Shown here: one piece after another, positions 54,698 through 64,000 of the stretch | Position numbering within the stretch: the first letter of the stretch is position 1 | Layout of the letters: every line of letters starts with the position of its first letter | Assembly: GCA_963580455.1 (NCBI GenBank) | Contig: OY756962.1 | Coordinates: forward strand, 18,308,001-18,372,000 | From: Euonymus europaeus | Lineage: Eukaryota > Streptophyta > Magnoliopsida > Celastrales > Celastraceae | Direction of reading: 5' to 3' | DNA: 64,000 nt | Translations under genes and position numbers: made by a program | Notes under the pieces: model-generated | What the model saw: the letters and a program-made list of their open reading frames with translations, nothing else | The model's database searches: none | What the model was told of the DNA's origin: nothing

Positions 54698-55400
54698 TCT
54701 CTTTCTTGAGATCCTTTGGATTTTTGTTCTTCATGAATTTTTTAAAAAAATTTGGTTGAAGCAACAATTTATCAGCAATATTGTTAGTTTCATCGCTAGA
54801 GTAAAGAGCAACATCTTTAGGTTTTTTTTTATCTAAGAAAACTTACCTCAAAAGTTTGTTGAGAACCAGCTAGTTCTTCTACATTGATTTGATCAATATC
54901 TTTGCTCTTCTCAATTGTTGCAACTTTCACCATGAACCTCTCTAGTAAAGATCTAGGAATTTTTTGTGCCACCTTGATTGTTTCGATTGGCTCTCCAAGA
55001 GTGAATGAAGTGTTGACTATGTCACTCAAGTTTGCATAAAAGCTATCAAATACTTCACTCTCATCCATAAGACATTTGAAACTAAAAGTAAATTGTTGAA
55101 GTTTTGAACATTTCAGCAGATTTGTTCCTTCATGTGTTACTTCTAGTAAATTCTATGAAATTTTTGCCTTATCACAATGTGAAATCCTGCGAAACTCATA
55201 CATATTCAAAGATGAAAATAAAGCATTCATTACTTTACTGTTCCAATCTACATCGTCAAGATCACTTTCAGTCCAAAGTTTAGATGGTTTAGGAATTTTA
55301 TTACCCTTATCATGAATAGATTCATGTTTAGTATATACTCTTTTACCACTGACATCCAAACTTGTTCATCAATGGACATCAAATGGGTTCTCATGCATGC
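54698..55400 (-). pseudogene. Sirevirus-like gag, N-terminal part
   Basis: Minus-strand frames read KLWTESDLDDVDWNSKVMNALF and FRRISHCDKAK at 55359-55153. At 55068-54829 they read MDESEVFDSFYANLSDIVN, FTLGEP, IPRSLLERFMVKVATIEK and VEELAGSQQTFEV. These match copia gag (xLPxRFxxKVxAIEE...LxELxGSLQTFE). The ORF is interrupted by stops, and then by LTR B at 54697. Confidence 0.82.
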
Positions 55401-55476
55401 CTTCTAATATAAAAAATTAGATACAACAAATTGTGTGATATATGATTTATTGATCTAAACTCCATTATTGACTCCT

Positions 55477-55488
55477 CCTCTGATACTA
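55477..55488 (-). other. Sirevirus-like primer-binding site
   Basis: The minus strand reads TAGTATCAGAGG, one base from the common TGGTATCAGAG primer site for initiator methionine tRNA. It lies two bases from the LTR end. Confidence 0.7.
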
Positions 55489-55490
55489 GT

Positions 55491-55888
55491 TGAGAATATG
55501 ACAATCATTGTCATGATGTTAGTCAACATAAAATGAAAACAATTGCAAAAAATAAAAATAAATAATAACACCACAATTGTATAACTTGACTCAGCATATG
55601 CTTCATACCAAATCAACACACCAATGATTTGAGATTGCTCTTCGTGCCTCCAAGAGACTTTGAACTTGATGTAGGATTCAAGTAATCTCAAGTAACAAGA
55701 GTAGGTTACACCAATCGTGTAGACTATTGTTGTACTTCTTCCTCGGTTGGATCAAGTTGAGAAATATGATGTGCAACACTCAAACCTGAAACCTACACTC
55801 ACACATATTTAATATAGATATGACTCTCTCATATGAAGCTCTCAAAGTGAGTGGAAACAACAGAAAAATATGAAGCACTCAAACTCAA
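55491..55888 (-). repeat. Sirevirus-like element partial 5' LTR
   Basis: The inner part adjoins the primer site; 55573-55888 matches the 3' LTR at 37186-37440. Similarity stops abruptly at 55888, where repeat R1 copy 2 begins, so the outer ~400 bp of this LTR are lost. Confidence 0.72.
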
Positions 55889-55889
55889 A

Positions 55890-56272
55890 TTGGGGATGCA
55901 AAATTCTGCACCACAGATATGTTAGCGGCGAAGCTCCTAAATTTGCAAGAATGAGATAGAGATGGCCGCCTTTCTTGGTCTGTTTACACTTCGATGCTTA
56001 ATTAAGTGTCCTTTTAAGGAGGAATTTAATAAGTGAGTATGTTCATGTGCATACCTAAGGTTGAACTTTGGTCTTCCTTGTATAGGGGTTAAGTACCTAA
56101 TAGGATAACCCCTCTCGCTGATTGAGATTATGATTTAATCCTAGTTGTGCTTAGATAAAACCTCCTTGAGATAGGCTATGCCTCTTAGGCTTCAATCTCC
56201 GAGTGTAGGAGTTCATCTTGGGGGTCGGGGTTTTCCCCTTATATGAGCTGGTTCTGTGGCCTACTGCCTATG
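55890..56272. repeat. dispersed repeat R1, copy 2
   Basis: It starts TTGGGGATGCAAAATTCTGC and parallels 35670-36054 to the end. It abuts the truncated copia LTR. Confidence 0.7.
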
Positions 56273-57479
56273 GAATTATTGTGCGTATTAGTTTTTGTTG
56301 AGTCACATGCATGCTAACTAGGCATGACTCATTTTTTTCCTCCGCACTTGTGCAGGTCAACATTTGAATGAATGAACTTTGATGTTATGGATTAAGAATT
56401 TAAGTTTAAAAATATTTCATATCAAAAATATTAATACCAATAAAAAGATAAGAAAGAGTTAATGGTACCACCATTGTTCTCAGAAAAATCAGAGAGAACT
56501 GGTGGCAGAGGAAAACTATTATTAGTATAGAAAACATTTTTCATTCCTGGTTGAAAAAAATGTGTTCTCTTTATATATTGAAATGATTATTCTATACAAA
56601 CTAGTCCATAACCCCCACAATGGCTGGCAAGTATTTGAACAAATAAATATATAAATATTACTATAAACGGATTTTTTTTCTTTCAAATATCAGCAACTTT
56701 GTAAGCAGTAAACTAGAAACTTCAAGAACAAACTGAGGCTACCAGTAATAGTCATGCCTCATGCCCCAACAACCACAGCATTGTACAAAGCTCTATCCAA
56801 GTCACAATTAGTAGGCCCACATCTCCTTTACATGTAGATAGTGTAGTTAGAATCACGAGTTAACTTAGCAAAATGTGCTAAATAGTAGTATAATCATAAC
56901 TACATTAAAATCGTTAGAATTGATGTGTAGAATTGTCAAAATCAGTAGAGTCCACCCAAAACTGGGGATTTTTTGTGAAATTGTCTTTCAATTTGCCTGT
57001 TGACCAAGTGGAAGTGGATCAAATTGGGGTTGCTTTTGGGAAGCATTATGAGCAGTTCAAAGAATTCCATGTGGTTGTTGTGGAAGAGGATCAAAACTTT
57101 GCTATTAATCCCTATTTTGTCATCTCTCATCCACCATGTTTTGAGCTCCGTAAATGGACCAGTGTGGATTTGCCTATCTCTATCAAGAGTCTTCAAAAGT
57201 AATCTCCATATGCACTACCATCAGTGTCCTAGCTTGTGTACACTAATTGCATTTTTTATATATATAATAAGCATGTCTTTATTTTACTTTGATGAGTTTC
57301 TATAGTATGACTTTCGCATGTTTAACATTTCATTATTCCTATATTTCTGGTATTTCCCTTTATTTTCATCATTAATAAAAATATTTGTTTAGAATTCTCA
57401 TATTCATTCTCTTTCATTTTTTTCCATCACTTCCAAATTTCAAATCTCACACATTCCAACATTCTATTTAACAATATTG
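56273..57479. other. AT-rich region with one weak ORF
   Basis: No gene is supported. The frame at 56933-57202 (89 codons, FVKLSFNLPVDQVEV to SVDLPISIKS) is not recognised. It might be the upstream polyprotein region of the Tat-type fragment that follows. Confidence 0.4.
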
Positions 57480-58745
57480 AAATTCATGCTAATGAAGATG
57501 ATGAACCTAATGAACTAGATTTTGGTGCACCCATGAACAATATAGAATCTAACTCTAATATTGAGGATGAAATATCACTAGAAATATTGAGACAAGTTAG
57601 TCAAGAAAATAAAATAATTCAATCACGCAAAGAAATGACTGAGTTTGTTAATTTGGGGACTGATGAATTGAAAAAAAGAAGTTAGAATAGGTGCAACTTT
57701 TGAAGGGGAAGATATAAAAATATTGATGGAGATGTTATACCATACTAGAATATTTTTTGCATGGTCCTAACAAGATATGTCGAGGATCGATATAAACATA
57801 GTGGTTCACAGATTAATATTGAAATTGGGTTGTCCTCCAATTAAGAAAAAATTGAGGAGATTGAAGCCAGATATGCTTTTGAAAATTAGAAATGAAGTAA
57901 CGAAGGAATTTGATGTAGGATTCCTTAGTGTGGAAAAATATGTTGAATGGGTTGCAAATATTTTGCTAATCCCAAAAAAGTATGGCAAAGTCCGAATGTG
58001 TGTGGATTACATGGATCTTAATCGGGCGAGTTCGAAGGATGAATTCCCTCTACCCCAAATTGAGATATTGGTAGACAACACTACTAAATATTTTGCAATC
58101 TCCTTCATGGATAGATATTCATGTTACCATAAGATCCATATGGCACCAAAAGATCGGGAGAAAATAACTTTCATCACTTTGTAGGGTAGGCATGCCATTT
58201 GGTTTGAAAAATACTGGAGCATTTATCAACGGGCCATGGTAACTCTGTTTCATGACATGATGCATAAAGAGATTGAGGTATACATAGATTATAAGATTTC
58301 TAAGTCAAGAAATGATGAAGATTATATGGTTTATCTTGAAAAGTTGGTTAAAAGGATGAGAAAACACCAGTTGATGTTGAATCTCTCAAAGTGTACATTC
58401 AGAGCAACCTTGGGGAAGTTTTTGGGTTTTATTGTAAGCATGAAAGGCATCAAAGTGGATCCAGATAAGGTAAAAGCAATTTTGGAAATGTCATCCCTCA
58501 CACCGAGAAGGTGATCAAAGGTTTTTGGGGAGACTCAATTATATTGCTAGGTTCATTTTATAGCGAACTACCACATGTGAAAAAATCTTCAAGTTTCTTT
58601 GAAAAAATAGCCTTATGAATGGAAAAAAGAGTGTCAATTTGCTTTAGAGAAGATCAAAAAGTATTTACAAATCTTGCCGATCTTGATGCCTTCGGTTGTA
58701 GGAAAGCCACTTATTCTCTACTTCACTAGTTGTGAGATCATTTAT
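57480..58745 (+). pseudogene. Ty3/gypsy Tat-lineage reverse transcriptase fragment 1
   Basis: A decayed polyprotein begins with an acidic linker and VNLGTDELKK. The RT follows: VVHRLILKLGCPPIKKKLRRLKPD, EWVANILLIPKKYGKVRMCVDYMDLNRAS, FPLPQIEILVDN, DREKITFITL. After a stop it reads YQRAMVTLFHDMMHKEIEVYIDY, MLNLSKCTF and KFLGFIVSMKGIKVDPDKVKAI. The catalytic YVDD is changed to YIDY. The RNase H start (KKECQFALEKIKKYL in another frame) stops near 58745, where an inverted fragment begins. The wording is that of Tat/Ogre/Retand elements. Confidence 0.85.
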
Positions 58746-60240
58746 TCAATGTTGGAGAAAGCTTGTTCTTGGGGATTCAATTTTAATTTATAGACTCTCA
58801 TTCTTTCAAATAATTCTCGTAACTAAATTAAGTGATTATTTATTTTGGTTGACTTAGCCACTATGTCATCAATGTAAACTTCTACGTGTTGGCCAATCAT
58901 ATCATGAAAAATTAAATTCATGGCCTTATGATATGTAGCTCCTGCGTTTTTTTAAGTCAAATGGCATAACTAACCACTCAAAACATCCTAATGACCCAGA
59001 ACATCCAAAGGCAGTTTCATGTACATCATTCTTGTCAATAAATATTTCGTTATATCCCAAATACCCATCCATAAAAGAGTAAATTTTGTATCCAGCAGTA
59101 GCCTCTACTAAAAAATCTACTATAGGCATTGGATACTCATATTTAGGCGTAACGAGATTCAAGTTCCTGAAATCTATACATACTATAAGTTTCCCATTCT
59201 TTTTCACAACAGGGACTATATTTTAAAGACATTCTATACATTGGGCACTCCTAATAAATTTTGCTTTCAATATTCACTCAATTTCTTTCCTTATTTCAGG
59301 GACTACATTAAGGGAAAATCTCCTAGGGGGCTGTTTGTGAGGTTTATAGTTCAGCTTGGTTGGTAATTTATGCTCTACCAACTATCTATGTAGACCAAAC
59401 ATTTCATCATATTTCCATGCAAAACAGTCAACTTACTTTTTTAAAAAAGTTATCAGTTTAACTCTAATGTATGTGTAGAGCAGCTCATTGACGATTGTTG
59501 GCCAATGCTCTTTGCCTTTTCCTATCTCCACTTCAACGAGCAGATCCTGGGCTCTAACGAGTCCTTAATTCTTCACGCATATCATCGTCCAACTTTCACA
59601 GCAATCAGATACTATTGTGACACCTTACACACAAATCCCCCGTTTTGTCAGGGTTGTGGGTTATACTTCCCTTTGACTCAAGGCGTTCTAGGACACTCGG
59701 ACACTATTCGCCTAGTTCTTCATCCAGCACAAGTTTGAACTTAGGCAGGTTCAGCTTGGTCAAATTTGGTGAAACCATGTTGACTCCTATTGTTTTAGGA
59801 AATGGGTCTTCGTCTATTTCCATCTCTCCTTTGTGCTGAACAATTTTTCCAAACTCAATAGCATCCTTTAGTGTATTTTGAAAATTAATACAATTGTTAG
59901 TAGTGTGAGACCATGCATTATGCCATTTACAATATCTTTTTCCTTGTATATGTTCTTGACTAGGAAGCTTATGTTTATCCAACTTAATTTGCTTATCTTT
60001 ATGAAGTTGGTCTAATATTTCATCAACCTTTGACAATTCGAAGGAAAATGTTTTAGTTTTCTTTACCTTTGTGCCTCTTCTTTATCAACAACTTTTTTTT
60101 TATTATAGCCTTACAAATATAGGGTTTTGCTTGTACTACTTCGGCCTAATTCTCATCATACACAATGTCATACCTTACATCTAACTCATTCATCTTGTAA
60201 TTCTGGTCTCGATAATTGGTTCCCCTACTTGAATTCTTTT
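58745..60240 (-). pseudogene. Ty3/gypsy Tat-lineage gag-pro-RT fragment 2
   Basis: On the minus strand, the gag end carries a zinc-finger-like CKWHNAWSHTTNNC (60036-59704 frame), followed by DPFPKTIGVNMVS. The RT at 59480-58926 reads VVKKNGKLIVCIDFRNLNL, YPMPIVDFLVEATAGYKIYSFMDGYLGYNEI and ETAFGCSG. A further piece reaches the YIDD-like VEVYIDDIV region near 58870. Many stops. It lies head to head with fragment 1 and comes from a different Tat-type copy. Confidence 0.8.
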
Positions 60241-60264
60241 GTTCCTCTTATCTCAGCAATCACT

Positions 60265-62640
60265 CATAAAGAGCAAAAATGAAGAAGATCATCCAACCGA
60301 CTTACAAGACATTTTTAACGTTCTAAAAAAGCATGGAATGAAGGTGAGAAGGTGGAGGCTATAATCAAAATAAGGAATCAAGTTCTTCCATTTTCTCATC
60401 TCAAAATAAGGAATCAAGTTAAATCTTGAGAAGGTGGAGGCTATAATCAATATGCAATCACCAAGGTACAAGAAGGAAGTACAATAGCTCACAGGCCGAA
60501 TAGCAGCATTGAGTCATTTCCTCGCCAGATCAGGCGACAGATGCAGACACTTCTTCAACACTCTTAAGAAAGCAGAACATTTCTAGTGGGAGGAAGAATG
60601 TCAGAAAGCCTTTGAAGAATTAAAGTCCTACCTTAGTCAACCACGACTTCTCACCTCACGCATTGATGGAGAGTCACCATTTATGTATCTTGTTACAACC
60701 AAGCATGTAGTAAGCACATGCTTGTGCGAGAAGAGAATAAATTTCAAATGTCAATCTACTACACTAACAAGGTCCCAGCTAGAGCCGAGAGCAAATACAG
60801 TAAAATGGAAAAGTTCTCCTTGGCACTTATGATAGCTGCAAAGAAGTTGCAACCATATTTCCAAGCTCATTCAGTGACAATCCTGATCAACTAACCACTA
60901 AAAGCAATACTTCAGAAACTGGATATGTAAGGTTGGTTGATAAGGTGGTTTGTAAAACTTAGTGAGTTCGACATATACTTTCAAACTAGGTAAGCAATCA
61001 AGGCATCGGCATTAGTCGACTTCATCACTGAATGTCAAAATCCTTCTGAGAGTGAGAATGAAGAATATTGGGAATTGTTCATTGATGGATCCTCAAAGCA
61101 GGAAAGAAGTGGAGCTAGAATCCTACTTCACGAATCGGGGGGCAAACGTACTAAATATGCTCTTCGGTTCCAATTCAAGGCCTCAAACAACAAAGCCACG
61201 TACAAAGCCCTTCTAGCATAATTGAGATTAGCAATTGAATTTGAAGTGCAAGACTTGATCATTAATAGTGACTTGCAACTCTTGACCGAGCAAGTGATGG
61301 GGACTACGAAGCAAGAGGCACCAACATGATCAAGTACCTGGCTCAGGCTAAAGGGCTGCTAAGCAAGATAGCAAAGATAAAGATAAGAACAGTGCCTCGA
61401 GAGGAGAATCAACAGGTCAATCTATTAGCTCGTCTGGCATCAACCATCAATCAGGATAAAGCTACTTTGGTTAGGGTCGAGATACTACCAAAATCGAGCA
61501 TAGCTGTCAAAGCTATCACTGAGGTTAACAGAGGAACCTTTATAGGATATCTTACACGCTGCCATATCTCAAGTGTCTTGCTCCCCAAGAATCTAATTAT
61601 ACTCTCCAAGGAGTGCATGAGGGAATTTGTGGTCGCCACGCATGAGACAAGACCTCAGCCAAAAAGGTCCTACGATGTGGATACTATTGGCTGAGCATGA
61701 AGAAAGAAACTGAGGAGGTGGTTTGCAAATGTGACAAGTGTCAACGTCTTGACAACGTACCTCATCTTCCCCCAGCCAAAATGACAATCATCAACAACCC
61801 TTGTTCATTTGCATAGTAGGGGCTTGACCTGTTGGGAGCTTTCCACAAGCCACAGCTCAAAGGAAGTTTCTCATAGTCATAGTTGATTATTTCATGAAGT
61901 GGGTCGAATCAGAGACATTGGCCACCATTACTGACCACAAAGTCAAAGAATTTATATGGAAAACAATAGTTTGTAGATATGGTATTCATTGGATTCTTAT
62001 AACCGACAACGGCTGACAATTCGTGAGTAATGCAATTGAAGATTTTTGCAAGGGCTTGGGCATCGACCTTAGGATCATGGAAGTACCACACCTCAAAGCT
62101 AATGGACAAGTTGAGGTAACCAATCGCATCATACTCTAGGATCTTAAAGCTTGGCTTGATCAAGCCAAAGGCCTTTCGATTAAGCAGCTGCAAAGTGTCC
62201 TAAGGTCCTACTGGACTACGCCTCGAACATTAATAGGTGAAACTACCTTCTCTTTCATGTTTGGGTCCAAAGTTGTTATCTATGTGGAGATAGGAGTCCC
62301 TACTCCTCGGATTGTTGACTTCAATGAACAAGAAAACAATGAGATATTGCTAAAAAATCTAGATCTCTTAGAAGAAGCTCGAGAGAAAGCTAGAATCCGA
62401 ACAGCATCCTACAAACAGAGAACAACTCGATACTACAACAAGAAGGTTCGCACATGGAAGCTTTTGAAAGAAGACTGGGTGCTCAGAAAAGTTATCGTAG
62501 TCGAGAAACATCCAGGAAAACTAGGGGAGACTTGGGAAAGCCTTTATCAAGTTATCAAAATCATGTTTGATGGCACTTACAAAGTCAAAAATCCCGATAA
62601 ACCTGGCGAGATGCGGCCTTGGAACAAGTAGATTTTTTGT
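60265..62640 (+). pseudogene. Ty3/gypsy Tat-lineage RT-RNase H-aRNH-integrase fragment 3
   Basis: It starts at the end of RT (KSKNEEDHPTDLQDIFNVLKKHGMK). A local duplication follows, then EKVEAIINMQSPR, LTGRIAALSHFLARSGDRC and the first RNase H. A second RNase H domain (ELFIDGSSKQERSGA, YALRFQFKASNNKATYKALL, INSDLQLLTEQV, VPREENQQVNLLARLAS) is the extra archaeal-type RNH that marks the Tat lineage. The integrase core follows with VDYFMKWVESE, LITDNG and ANGQVEVTNRI, then the C-terminal NLDLLEEAREKARIRTASYK, VLRKV and MRPWNK (stop TAG 62629-62631). Stops and frameshifts are throughout. Confidence 0.87.
60338..60452. repeat. interspersed duplication at the RT/RNase H junction of fragment 3
   Basis: GAGAAGGTGGAGGCTATAAT occurs near 60338-60365 and 60427-60446, and AATAAGGAATCAAGTT occurs near 60369 and 60405. 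The duplication replaces part of RT. Confidence 0.75.
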
Positions 62641-63417
62641 AGATATTATGTTTAGTCTTTTTCATGGCGTGTACTTAAAAACCTAACTCGTACCTTACAC
62701 AGAAGAATCAAAATTTCCTATTTCAATGAAAGTCATTTGTTCATCAAACAACGCCTTTAACACAACTCATTCCATGGTTTCATTACAACTTAAAACTTTA
62801 AAGTTACAATGACCAAGCACATTTACTTCTATCTCCTTAGAATGAGAGAAAGAAGAATCTTGAGTATGCTACAGGTCAACCCTCTTGAGCTACAGCAACC
62901 AAGTTGAGGAGATAAAGTTGCTACTACTTAGGTGAGTCTACGCCACAACAACCAAATAACTACGCTTGGACTTATGAAAATTTAACTCATTTAAATTACA
63001 ATAACCGAGCATAAAGTTTGCCACAACTTAGATGCATAAAGTTTGCCACAACTTAGATGCTTAAGTTATGGTAGACCTCCATAAAGAGGCTACCTACAAC
63101 CTAAGTAGTATAACGAATAGCAACCGAGCATGGAATCAAAAAACATATCAACAAAAATAGCAAAAAGAACATACGAGAAAAGACTTAGATAAATTTTAAG
63201 AAAATAACATCATTACATAACAAAGCAAACAATGAAAGGCTGAGGAAATTGTTCAAAAATACAAAACAAAGTGTTAATCAATCTTCAACATCTACATGTT
63301 CCTTGGCTGTGAGCTACTTGTTGGGTTCCTCTATGCTATGAGGGTTGAGGGGAACAGAGCTCTTTGAGGGGACGAGAGAAGGATCACCTTTAACATCCAT
63401 ATATCCTTCAATCTCCT
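62641..63417. other. 3' non-coding region of Tat fragment 3
   Basis: No frame with motifs. A 25-bp duplication (CATAAAGTTTGCCACAACTT, twice at 63011-63055) and other CCACAACTTAG phrases recur, as seen downstream of integrase in Tat-type elements. No LTR boundary recognised. Confidence 0.5.
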
Positions 63418-64000
63418 TGTAACGCCCCGACCCGGGGGGTGCTACTGTTTAAACCTAATTCAATATCTATAAGATATTAACCTCCACAATATCACAAAAG
63501 ATTTAATCTTAATTTCTCCAAACTGGATCCATAAATTTCTACTGAAATTTCGACAGCGTCTCTCCTTATATCGGAGAATGCCCACCTGAAATACGCAGCA
63601 CATACTCAACATTCATATAAGGCCTCTGGCCATCACATCACAAGCAACCACAATTCCTAGGCAGGGCCCCAGGCCATCTACAACATACATCCACAATACA
63701 TAATTAAACATAACCATCATACATGTATCTACATGCAATATAACCATAAGGTTCACACCCAGGTACAAGAGTCCTTTCACAAGGCACCCTCCTATTCGTA
63801 CCATCCACACACCGTCAAGGTGTTCACAAACGTAGCCAACATACACAATCATCAATTCGTACATAAAATATCAAACATAATAAAGAAAGTTAATTCTTAA
63901 TTCTAACCCATCCTAGTCTCTCCAGGTAGCACCATGTCATCCCACCTCCTAAAGATCCGCAGTACCGGTATCCGTACCAGTCTCGCCTGTGTGGAAAGAA
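63418..64000 (-). mobile_element. LTR, family D-like, minus orientation, cut by window end
   Basis: It starts TGTAACGCCCCGACCCGG. It is collinear with the left part of LTR D (GGGGGGTGCTACT), and carries the hairpin block CTCCTTATATCGGAGAATGCCC (63560-63581; stem CTCC..GGAG) and two GGCC.CTGGCCATC-type motifs. It ends in CCAGTCTCGCC at the window edge, the complement of the conserved GGTGAGACTGG box. Solo LTR or part of a larger element cannot be decided. Confidence 0.75.

Larger units (their letters stand above)
37186..55888 (-). mobile_element. Sirevirus-like Ty1/copia element, heavily interrupted
   Basis: On the minus strand, in order: partial 5' LTR (55491-55888), primer site (55477-55488), gag (55400-54698 and 52408-51487), integrase (51250-50203), RT end (45737-45175), RNase H (43353-43030), an extra ORF (39665-38835), polypurine tract and 3' LTR (37850 down to about 37186). 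Four younger insertions split it: LTR C, LTR D, MULE 2 and LTR B. The gag and RNase H wording and an extra ORF between pol and the 3' LTR fit the Sirevirus group of copia. The outer 5' LTR and the RT core are missing. Confidence 0.78.

Noticed and set aside
59505..59839. Plus-strand ORFs as a host gene
   Set aside because: They lie opposite the Tat gag fragment and contain no motif.
1..64000. Organelle, bacterial or viral origin of the window
   Set aside because: No rRNA, organelle genes or operons; the content is plant nuclear transposons and an AP2/ERF gene with a eukaryotic promoter.

Overview
This is nuclear DNA of a flowering plant, most likely a eudicot with a large, repeat-rich genome. 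The evidence is long AT-rich stretches, plant-specific transposon families (CACTA, MULE, Ty1/copia, Ty3/gypsy Tat lineage) and one intact plant transcription factor gene. Only one ordinary host gene is supported: an intronless AP2/ERF factor of the ERF1B type at 34354-34989 (+). Nearly everything else is mobile DNA, much of it nested.

Region 1 (1-23371) is one CACTA (En/Spm-type) transposon whose 5' end lies outside the window. Its 3' terminus, reading CTTGTAGTG, is at 23371. Its transposase and second gene were split by at least five later insertions: LTR A(+) 1335-3438; LTR B(-) 3449-7955, itself split by LTR A(-) 4649-6904; a deleted copia element 9527-12741; and a nearly complete copia element 12883-21616 that sits in an intron. 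The CACTA reading frames can be followed across every insertion.

Region 2 (23372-34350) has a small TIR element, then a 4.6-kb MULE (25937-30558) with ~200-bp terminal inverted repeats, two convergent broken genes and a 107-bp-arm inverted repeat carrying a tRNA-like B box. Several MITE-like elements follow, up to the ERF gene.

Region 3 (about 37186-55888) is one Sirevirus-like copia element on the minus strand. It has an extra (env-like) ORF between pol and the 3' LTR. It has been expanded to about 18.7 kb by three ~1.8-2.3-kb solo LTRs (40453-42653, 43354-45174, 52409-54697) and by a MULE (45738-50122) with a perfect 9-bp target duplication.

Region 4 (57480-62640) holds three decayed Ty3/gypsy Tat-lineage fragments, two on + and one on -. 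A further minus-oriented LTR enters at 63418 and runs off the end.

The most unusual signal is in the solo LTRs (families A, B, C, D; TG...CA ends, 5-bp duplications at three of them). They share 3' modules. Their 5' (U3) parts carry short perfect palindromes whose sequence differs between families and even between copies, usually just upstream of a GA-rich tract. LTR C additionally carries 14 W-box cores (TTGACC/T) in about 195 bp. All family assignments come from motifs recognised by eye; no searches were run.
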